Positions 6,170 through 10,447 of a stretch of DNA of 10,447 nucleotides are shown in pieces; position 1 is the first letter of the stretch; every line of letters starts with the position of its first letter. The translations under genes were made by a program, and so were the position numbers. The stretch lies in contig DAOVIL010000009.1 in the NCBI GenBank assembly GCA_030673725.1, positions 1 through 10,447 on the forward strand. Reading direction: 5' to 3'. The notes under the pieces are model-generated. The model did no database searches and had not been told where the DNA came from. It saw nothing but the letters and a program-made list of their open reading frames with translations. This stretch comes from Candidatus Aenigmatarchaeota archaeon (GTDB taxonomy: Archaea; Aenigmatarchaeota; Aenigmatarchaeia; QMZP01).

Positions 6170-6322
6170 ATGGTAACTGGATACTGCGTTAAGTGCCGAA
6201 AGAAGCAGGAAATACAAAAACCCACAGAAGTCACGCTCAAGAGCGGAAGGCCTGCCACAAAAGGCACATGCCCGAAGTGCGGCACCAAGATGTTCCGAAT
6301 CGGCGGCACCAAAAAGAAGTGA
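6170..6322 (+). CDS. Small zinc-ribbon protein, DUF5679 type
   Basis: A 50-residue protein, MVTGYCVKCRKKQEIQ at its start and ending CPKCGTKMFRIGGTKKK. Two CxxC pairs (Cys6/Cys9 and Cys34/Cys37) form a zinc ribbon. The middle, VTLKSGRPATKGTC (21-34), and the MFRIG near the end are the signature of the DUF5679 family, which is common in archaea and some bacteria. The function is unknown; the size, the basic charge and the resemblance to ribosomal zinc ribbons suggest nucleic-acid or ribosome binding, but that is inference. The start is secure because AGGAGGT lies 7 bases upstream, and a TATA box lies 40 bases upstream. The strong translation signal suggests high expression. The gene is divergent from the histone and convergent with the MEMO1-family gene. 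Confidence 0.88.
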   Translation: MVTGYCVKCRKKQEIQKPTEVTLKSGRPATKGTCPKCGTKMFRIGGTKKK

Positions 6323-6335
6323 TTGCTCCAAAAAG

Positions 6336-6360
6336 CATTTCATTTTTTTAGTTCTCTTTA
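6336..6360 (+). terminator. T-rich terminator after the DUF5679 gene
   Basis: A run of seven T (6343-6349) followed by a TTCTCTTTAT tract in the 40-base gap between two convergent genes. Archaeal termination often needs only such T tracts. On the opposite strand a shorter T run (CTTTTTGG, 6328-6335) could end the MEMO1-family transcript. Confidence 0.5.
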
Positions 6361-6362
6361 TA

Positions 6363-7178
6363 TCATTCTCTGTAGAAGCCTATGGCGTGATAGCTCACTA
6401 TCTCTGATGTATCCCCTGTAACGTCCCCGGAATTGGAGGAGTGCAGCACCTTTGCCTTCAGCCCCAGCTCCTTTGCAGCGTACAGGAGCACAGCTATGGG
6501 GCCGTAGCCACACACGCTGGAATCAGCCTTGTCCAGGGCTGTGAAGAAGCCCTCTGGGTCGAGCTTCATTATGGCCTCCAGCACGCCTTTCTCCTTGTTC
6601 TCTGCCTCCTCAAGAGAGACATAATGCGAGAAGTCAGAGCTGGCTATTATCCCTGCGCCTGCCTTGGCTGCCAGGCAAACCGCCTTCCCGACTGCTTCAC
6701 ATTCCTCCAGGAACTTCTTGCTGTAGTCACTGTTCCTTATGGATATGGGGACAAAGGCGAACTTGCCGAAGATGCGCTGCAAAAAGGGGAGCTGCACCTC
6801 TATGGAATGCTCCCTTTCATGGGCAGTTGTGTCCTCTTCCAGAAGGCTGCACTTGTTCTTCAGGGCTGCTGCCATCTCCCTGTCTATTACAACATTTCCC
6901 AGCGGGGTCTCCCAGCTGCCGTTTATCACGACAGAGAACCTGGGGCCCACAGGGTAATGGGATGGGCCCAGGATGATGAAGCGCTGGAACCGTTTCAGGC
7001 TGGCTATCGCATGAGCTGCGCTCTTTCCCGAGTAGACGTAGCCTGCATGGGGCGATACCACCATCTCGCTCTCCTGCTTCTCGCTCACGCCTGAGAACAG
7101 GCTGTCCAGCTGCTTCAGCAGCACCTTCTTGTTGTCAGGGTAGAAAGTCCCGGCGACTGCTGGATGCCTGCCTGTCAT
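6363..7178 (-). CDS. MEMO1-family protein
   Basis: A 271-residue member of the MEMO1 family, relatives of class III extradiol dioxygenases found in archaea, bacteria and eukaryotes. The family motifs appear in order: RHPAVAGTFYPD (4-15), VSPHAGYVYSG (41-51, His44), ILGPSHY (69-75, His74), AHEREHSIEVQLPFLQ (119-134), IIASSDFSHY (177-186, His185), CGYGPIAVLL (223-232, Cys223) and the C-terminal SGDVTGD (250-256). His44, His74 and Cys223 correspond to the metal-site residues of human MEMO1 (His49, His81, Cys244), so the site looks intact. Length is typical. The substrate in archaea is not established; some homologues sit near isoprenoid genes or with AMMECR1 and a radical-SAM protein, neither of which is in this window. 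The gene follows cdc48 by 28 bases and has its own TATA box inside a perfect inverted repeat. ATG at 7178 lies about 26 bases after that box, which suggests a leaderless mRNA. Confidence 0.92.
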   Translation of the reverse strand: MTGRHPAVAGTFYPDNKKVLLKQLDSLFSGVSEKQESEMVVSPHAGYVYSGKSAAHAIASLKRFQRFIILGPSHYPVGPRFSVVINGSWETPLGNVVIDREMAAALKNKCSLLEEDTTAHEREHSIEVQLPFLQRIFGKFAFVPISIRNSDYSKKFLEECEAVGKAVCLAAKAGAGIIASSDFSHYVSLEEAENKEKGVLEAIMKLDPEGFFTALDKADSSVCGYGPIAVLLYAAKELGLKAKVLHSSNSGDVTGDTSEIVSYHAIGFYRE

Positions 7179-7194
7179 GATAAAGAATTGGGGA

Positions 7195-7212
7195 GGCTGA
7201 TATAAATCAGCC
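7195..7212 (-). promoter_or_regulatory. MEMO1 promoter inside a perfect inverted repeat
   Basis: GGCTGAT (7195-7201) and ATCAGCC (7206-7212) form a perfect 7-bp inverted repeat with a 4-base spacer. The TATA box, TTTATATC on the minus strand, sits at its centre, about 26 bases before the MEMO1-family ATG. The element overlaps the last sense codon and stop of cdc48 (7207-7212). It could be an operator covering the TATA box, or a hairpin at the end of the cdc48 mRNA. Confidence 0.5.
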
Positions 7213-9498
7213 TATGTAGGCGTGCTCGTCCTCGCCTTTCTTCTTCTTGCCGCCTGCTGAAGGCCCCTTGAACTGGTGCACCATCTGCTTGTAGAAGTCT
7301 ATCAGCCTGCTGTCCACTGACGGGCCTATCTTCTTCAGGGCATTATCGAAATCGGCCTTTGTGACTATCTTGGTGTTTATGTTCTTCCTGAGAGCGAACA
7401 TGCCTGCTTCAGTGCATATCGCCTCTATGTCAGCTCCGGTGTAGCCTGCTGTGTCCTTTGCCATCTTCTTGATGTTGAGGGCCTTCTCTATCGGCATCTT
7501 CCCTGTGTATATCTCGAATATCTTCAGCCTTGTCTTCTCGTCTGGTACAGGCACAAGTATCTGCCTGTCGAACCTTCCTGGCCTGAGGAGCGCGGGATCC
7601 AATATGTCGGGTCGGTTGGTCGCCGCTATCACCACCACGTTGTGGAGCTCCTCCAGTCCTGATATCTCTGTGAGTATCTGGGAGACGACATCGTCCCTGG
7701 CCCTGTTGCCTGTATCAGAACCCCTGTGCGGAGCAATAGAGTCTATCTCATCGAAGAACACTATCGCAGGCGCTACCTGCTTGGCCCTCCTGAAGATGTC
7801 CCTTATCTTCTTCTCTGACTCGCCTACCCACTTGGTGAACACCTCAGGCCCCTTTATGGAGATGAAGTTGGCCCCAGCTTCCTTAGCAACAGCCTTTGCC
7901 AGGAGCGTCTTCCCTGAGCCGGGCGGGCCATAAAGCAATATACCAGAAGGCGGCCTTATGCCCATCCTCTTGAACGCGTCCGGGTGCTCCAGCGGCCACT
8001 CCACCACTTCCTTAAGCAGTGACTTGACCTCTTCCAGCCCTCCTATGTCGTTCCAGGTCACATTGGGTATCTCTATCATGACCTCCCTCATGGCGGAAGG
8101 CTCAACCATCTTCAAAGCATTATCAAAGTCTTCCTTCGTGACCTTCAGCTTCTCTACCGCTTCCTGGGGCAGCTCCTTCTCCTTCTTCCAGCTTAATCCA
8201 GGCAGCTCCCTCCTCAGCGCTGACATGGCAGCCTCCTTTGTGAGGGCTTCCAGGTCTGCGCCGACATATCCGTACGTTATGTTTGCCAGATGGTCCAGGT
8301 CAACGTCCTTCGTAAGCGGCATGTTCCTTGTGTGTATCTGCAATACATCTTTCCTGCCCTTCACGTCAGGCACGCCTATCTCGACTTCCCTGTCGAACCT
8401 TCCAGGCCTTCTGAGTGCGGGGTCAAGGGCATTCTCCCTGTTTGTGGCCGCAATGACTATCACCTTGCCCCTGGACTTCATACCATCCATCAGGCTGAGG
8501 AGCTGTGACACCACACGCTTCTCAACCTCACCTGTCACCTCCTCCCTCTTGGGGGCTATGGAGTCTATCTCGTCCAGGAATATTATGGACGGGGCGTCCT
8601 TCTGGGCTTCCTCGAATATGTTCCTAAGGTTCTCTTCGGACTGGCCGTAGAACTTGTTCATTATCTCCGGGCCTGCTATTGAGAAGAAATTGGCCCCCGA
8701 CTCGTTTGCCACTGCCTTGGCGAGCAGCGTCTTCCCGGTTCCCGGGGGGCCATATAGTAACACCCCTTTTGGCGGCTCGATACCGAGCTTCGTGAATAAC
8801 TCTGGGTGTCTTAAAGGTAGCTCTACCATCTCCCTGATCTTTTCTATGGCGGATCCCAGGCCGCCTATGTCCTCATAAGTAATGGTGGGTATTGCCCTTT
8901 CTTCCTCCACCTCAACCGCCTGCGGCTTTATCTCAAGCTCAGTGGCTTCCGTTACCCTGACTATGCCTGACGGGTTCGTGCTTGCGACAATGAACCTGGT
9001 GTCTGTTCCCATCGGGTTGAATGACATGTTCCCGAACCCGAACATCTTGAACATGTCGTCCTCGAACGGGCTCCTCCTCTGCTTCACTACAGGGAAAGGC
9101 ATCAAAAGGTCGCCTTTGTGGACAGGCCTCATGAAGAGGTTCTTCCTGACCGGTTCGGGGTTCATCTGCAGCATTATGCCCTTCTGGGCTGGCGCTATCA
9201 CAACCCTCTTGGCTTCCTTCACCTCGGCCTTCCTTATCTTGACTGTCTCTGCGACAGCGACTCCGGTGTTCCTCCTGCTGATGCCGTCCATCCTGATGAC
9301 GTTAAGGCCGACATCGGCAGGGTATGCCCTTACCGCTATGGCGCCGGTCTTCCTCTTTCCTTCAAGCTCGACGTAATCCCCTTCCCTTATAGCGAGCTCC
9401 TTCATGGTCCTGGCGTCTACCCTGACTATGCCCCTTCCGAATTCGCTCCTGTTGGTCATTTCCCCGACCTTCAGTGTAACTCCGCTTTCTTTTGTCAT
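7207..9498 (-). CDS. Cdc48/VAT-type AAA ATPase (p97 family)
   Basis: A hexameric unfoldase that extracts and unfolds proteins, often for the proteasome, 763 residues long. Residues 1-185 form the N domain (double-psi barrel, then the Nc part), with a Phe/Met-rich insert at about 143-166. D1 has Walker A GPPGTGKT (250-257), Walker B IIFLDEID (305-312), pore loop KFYG (282-285) and an arginine-finger region RRPGRFDR (363-370). D2 has GPPGSGKT (524-531), IVFFDEID (579-586), pore loop KWVG (556-559) and LRPGRFDR (638-645). Both rings look catalytically intact. The C-terminus is a Lys/Glu tail ending HAYIG, one residue longer than the proteasome-docking HbYX form. D1 has the aromatic pore residues typical of archaeal homologues and absent in eukaryotic p97. 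Translation probably starts at 9498, with a weak AAGGA eight bases upstream. The winged-helix gene lies 45 bases upstream on the same strand, and the MEMO1-family gene follows. Confidence 0.96.
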   Translation of the reverse strand: MTKESGVTLKVGEMTNRSEFGRGIVRVDARTMKELAIREGDYVELEGKRKTGAIAVRAYPADVGLNVIRMDGISRRNTGVAVAETVKIRKAEVKEAKRVVIAPAQKGIMLQMNPEPVRKNLFMRPVHKGDLLMPFPVVKQRRSPFEDDMFKMFGFGNMSFNPMGTDTRFIVASTNPSGIVRVTEATELEIKPQAVEVEEERAIPTITYEDIGGLGSAIEKIREMVELPLRHPELFTKLGIEPPKGVLLYGPPGTGKTLLAKAVANESGANFFSIAGPEIMNKFYGQSEENLRNIFEEAQKDAPSIIFLDEIDSIAPKREEVTGEVEKRVVSQLLSLMDGMKSRGKVIVIAATNRENALDPALRRPGRFDREVEIGVPDVKGRKDVLQIHTRNMPLTKDVDLDHLANITYGYVGADLEALTKEAAMSALRRELPGLSWKKEKELPQEAVEKLKVTKEDFDNALKMVEPSAMREVMIEIPNVTWNDIGGLEEVKSLLKEVVEWPLEHPDAFKRMGIRPPSGILLYGPPGSGKTLLAKAVAKEAGANFISIKGPEVFTKWVGESEKKIRDIFRRAKQVAPAIVFFDEIDSIAPHRGSDTGNRARDDVVSQILTEISGLEELHNVVVIAATNRPDILDPALLRPGRFDRQILVPVPDEKTRLKIFEIYTGKMPIEKALNIKKMAKDTAGYTGADIEAICTEAGMFALRKNINTKIVTKADFDNALKKIGPSVDSRLIDFYKQMVHQFKGPSAGGKKKKGEDEHAYIG

Positions 9499-9512
9499 AT
9501 CATTTTTCCTTG

Positions 9513-9540
9513 TTTTATTATACCCCTTAGCACCGATATA
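9513..9540 (-). promoter_or_regulatory. Candidate promoter region of cdc48
   Basis: On the minus strand two TATA-like boxes lie in the 45-base gap before cdc48: TTATATC (about 9535-9541) and TATAATAAAA (9513-9522). The first would give a leader of about 15 bases containing AAGGA (9507-9511); the second lies about 20 bases before the ATG and would be nearly leaderless. Read-through from the winged-helix gene is also possible. The second box is part of ATTATACCCC, which recurs before the winged-helix gene. Confidence 0.4.
9517..9526. promoter_or_regulatory. ATTATACCCC box, copy near cdc48
   Basis: An exact 10-base match to 9757-9766, followed in both by C/T-rich sequence (CTTA here, CCTT there). 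Its position just before cdc48, and that of the other copy just before the winged-helix gene, suggests a shared regulator site or a shared promoter element. Confidence 0.35.
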
Positions 9541-9543
9541 AGG

Positions 9544-9753
9544 TTAATCCCTCACCCTCACTATTATCGAATGCCTTGTCTTTATTATCTCCAGTGTGGG
9601 CTCCCTCCTGACGACCTCTATTATCCTGATGTACTTCCGGACCGTTATGTTGTGAAGCCCGGTCTCCTTCGCCAGTTCGTTGATAGAGAGAGGCCTGCCC
9701 CTTTCAAGAACCTTCATCATTTCCATCATTATGTCGAGCGGATCTCTTTTCAT
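9544..9753 (-). CDS. Small winged-helix DNA-binding protein
   Basis: A 69-residue protein that is almost entirely one winged-helix domain. Helix 1 is DIMMEMMKVLERG, helix 2 is SINELAKETG (23-32), the recognition helix is HNITVRKYIRIIEVV (34-48) and the two-stranded wing is PTLEIIKTRHSIIVRVRD (52-69). No effector domain is present, so it probably works as a dimer or as a small adaptor-type regulator. The specific family is not recognised. It lies just upstream of cdc48 on the same strand. The ATG at 9753 has GGGGG about 10 bases upstream as a weak ribosome site; Met9 or Met10 (9729 or 9726) are possible alternative starts, since a TATAAT lies only a few bases before 9753. The repeated ATTATACCCC box before this gene and before cdc48 makes autoregulation and control of cdc48 plausible, but this is inference. 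Confidence 0.75.
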   Translation of the reverse strand: MKRDPLDIMMEMMKVLERGRPLSINELAKETGLHNITVRKYIRIIEVVRREPTLEIIKTRHSIIVRVRD

Positions 9754-9756
9754 AGG

Positions 9757-9766
9757 ATTATACCCC
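9757..9766. promoter_or_regulatory. ATTATACCCC box, copy near the winged-helix gene
   Basis: Lies 4-13 bases upstream of the ATG at 9753, where a bound protein would block transcription or ribosome loading. On the minus strand it reads GGGGTATAAT; the G run may double as a weak ribosome binding site. Confidence 0.35.
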
Positions 9767-9789
9767 CTTCGAGAACCTACCCTTATGAC

Positions 9790-9818
9790 AGGGGCAGGCT
9801 CCCCTCTCTATCGGAGGG
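9790..9818. repeat. Two overlapping small inverted repeats upstream of the winged-helix gene
   Basis: AGGGG (9790-9794) pairs with CCCCT (9801-9805), and CCCTC (9802-9806) pairs with GAGGG (9814-9818). The two 5-bp stems share bases 9802-9805, so they exclude each other. The longer stretch 9754-9938 has no gene. It holds these repeats, several TATA-like boxes for the minus strand (9825-9830, 9863-9870) and the tandem repeat at 9904-9938. Confidence 0.35.
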
Positions 9819-9824
9819 AACGTG

Positions 9825-9830
9825 TATATA
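9825..9830 (-). promoter_or_regulatory. Candidate box A of the winged-helix gene
   Basis: TATATA in AGTATATACACG on the minus strand, about 75 bases before the ATG at 9753. This would leave a leader of some 45-50 bases. A second candidate, TATTTAAG, lies at 9863-9870. The choice between them cannot be made from sequence. Confidence 0.35.
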
Positions 9831-9903
9831 CTGGTAATGTTTCTATATTGTGGTGTATAGACTTAAATACTTATCGGTGTGCCTGGCTTTGCCCTTAAAC
9901 CCC

Positions 9904-9938
9904 ATTCCACACAAAAACTCGTATTCCACACAAAAACT
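9904..9938. repeat. Tandem 16-base direct repeat
   Basis: ATTCCACACAAAAACT occurs twice without a mismatch, at 9904-9919 and 9923-9938, separated by three bases (period 19). The second copy ends exactly where the stop codon of the 137-residue gene begins. Read on the minus strand each copy is AGTTTTTGTGTGGAAT, so the pair puts two T5 runs just after that gene and may act as its terminator. A protein-binding site or a mobile-element junction are alternatives. Confidence 0.7.
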
Positions 9939-10352
9939 TCAATCCTTGTTTTCAAACCCTTTTTTTAGCTCTTCATTGCTCATTCGTCCGAAATCAAAAT
10001 GAATATATCTTGAGTCTGCACTCAGTCCGAACCTGAAAAAGTTGTAAGCGTTGCTTCCACGGTAAGCCTTTCCAGCAACCTTGAAGGCGGTTTCAAGATT
10101 ATCTATGGCGATATGAAACAGCCATTCAACGACCGCCTTCTTGCCCCATCCTTTGCCTTTACCGGCCTTGTTCAGCCTATCTTCCCAATAATTCTCAATA
10201 GTTTTAGCTTCTTTGGTATTGAAGGCATGTCGCTTGATTCTGTGATTAGCGCCCAGACCCTTCTCATCCTTGTCTATCCACTTATGGAGACCTTCAAAGT
10301 TAAAGCCTGTCCTCTTTTTACTCAATGCACAATGCACTCTATTGCTTGGCAT
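9939..10352 (-). CDS. Uncharacterised basic protein, possibly acquired
   Basis: A 137-residue protein of unknown function. It starts MPSNRVHCALSKKRTGFNF, is basic, and has no signal peptide or membrane segment. Possible motifs are HCALSKKRTG (7-16), GLHKWIDKDEKGLGANHRIKR (21-41, slightly Zn- or phosphate-binding in look because of His23, His37 and His42) and the helical KGWGKKAVVEWLFHIAIDNLETAF (67-90), whose pattern I loosely associate with short hypothetical proteins of uncultured archaea. No enzymatic family is recognised. The reading frame is intact and dense in charged residues, so it is probably real. The gene is more A/T-rich than its neighbours: bases 9961-10020 have 20 G+C of 60, whereas 7021-7080 in the MEMO1-family gene have 36 of 60. 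A TAATAAAA box lies 25 bases before the ATG. The tandem repeat abuts its stop codon. Horizontal acquisition is possible. Confidence 0.7.
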   Translation of the reverse strand: MPSNRVHCALSKKRTGFNFEGLHKWIDKDEKGLGANHRIKRHAFNTKEAKTIENYWEDRLNKAGKGKGWGKKAVVEWLFHIAIDNLETAFKVAGKAYRGSNAYNFFRFGLSADSRYIHFDFGRMSNEELKKGFENKD

Positions 10353-10372
10353 AACTATGATTTAGAGGAAAG

Positions 10373-10380
10373 TTTTATTA
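10373..10380 (-). promoter_or_regulatory. Candidate box A of the 137-residue gene
   Basis: TAATAAAA on the minus strand, centred about 25 bases before the ATG at 10352, with no Shine-Dalgarno. It suggests a leaderless transcript. The rest of 10353-10447 is A/T-rich and holds no gene that I can support. Confidence 0.4.
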
Positions 10381-10447
10381 GGGTAAAATCAGCTTCAAAT
10401 AGCCTGAGTCCAAATAAAAAGCATGATAGACCTTAATCCATTTATAC

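Noticed and set aside
6441..7094. Open frame of 217 codons on the plus strand
   Set aside because: Antisense to the MEMO1-family gene, which shows all family motifs in order.
7451..9837. Several plus-strand open frames over cdc48 and the winged-helix gene
   Set aside because: They are mirror frames of a certain AAA ATPase and of a compact winged-helix protein; their translations are Ser/Pro-rich without domains.
10113..10436. Open frame of 107 codons on the plus strand
   Set aside because: It looks hydrophobic enough to be a membrane protein, but it overlaps the 137-residue minus-strand frame, which has a promoter box at the right distance and a balanced charged composition.
1..10447. rRNA, tRNA, CRISPR array, transposase or integrase
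   Set aside because: No cloverleaf-like stretch, repeat-spacer pattern or recombinase motif was found by eye. A covariance-model tRNA search would be the decisive check.

Overview
The window looks like chromosomal DNA of an archaeon. It carries a small histone-fold protein, a two-ring Cdc48/VAT-type AAA ATPase, a TrmB-family regulator, a 50-residue zinc-ribbon protein of the DUF5679 type and a MEMO1-family protein. Most genes have an A/T-rich box A about 20-27 bases before the start codon and no Shine-Dalgarno sequence, which is the usual archaeal leaderless layout. By eye the genes are about half G+C or a little more, with many AGG (Arg) and ATA (Ile) codons. A lineage cannot be fixed from the sequence alone; a DPANN or other uncultured archaeon is a guess.

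Bases 1-5115 (+ strand) form a de novo pyrimidine (UMP) cluster: the 3' part of pyrF (OMP decarboxylase, bacterial-like type 2), a TrmB-family regulator, pyrE (orotate phosphoribosyltransferase, much longer than usual), pyrD (dihydroorotate dehydrogenase) and pyrC (class I dihydroorotase). In pathway order PyrC makes dihydroorotate, PyrD oxidises it to orotate, PyrE adds ribose phosphate from PRPP and PyrF decarboxylates OMP to UMP. Carbamoyl phosphate synthase and aspartate transcarbamoylase are not in the window. The TrmB gene inside the cluster is a plausible local regulator.

Bases 5112-6322 hold an unrecognised Trp/His-rich protein of 232 residues (- strand, sharing a CTAG with the pyrC stop), the histone (- strand) and, divergently, the DUF5679 protein (+ strand), with a symmetric TATA element between the two. 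Bases 6363-9753 (- strand) hold, in transcription order, a small winged-helix protein, the Cdc48 ATPase and the MEMO1-family protein. A perfect inverted repeat is centred on the MEMO1 TATA box, and a shared ATTATACCCC box lies before both the winged-helix gene and cdc48.

Bases 9754-10447 are more A/T-rich. They contain promoter-like sequence with small overlapping inverted repeats, a tandem 16-base repeat, and an unrecognised 137-residue gene (- strand) whose composition differs from its neighbours. I saw no rRNA, tRNA, CRISPR array or transposase. No clearly new multi-gene system is evident. The strongest leads are the enlarged PyrE, the enlarged bacterial-type PyrF, the regulator within the pyrimidine cluster and the two unrecognised genes.
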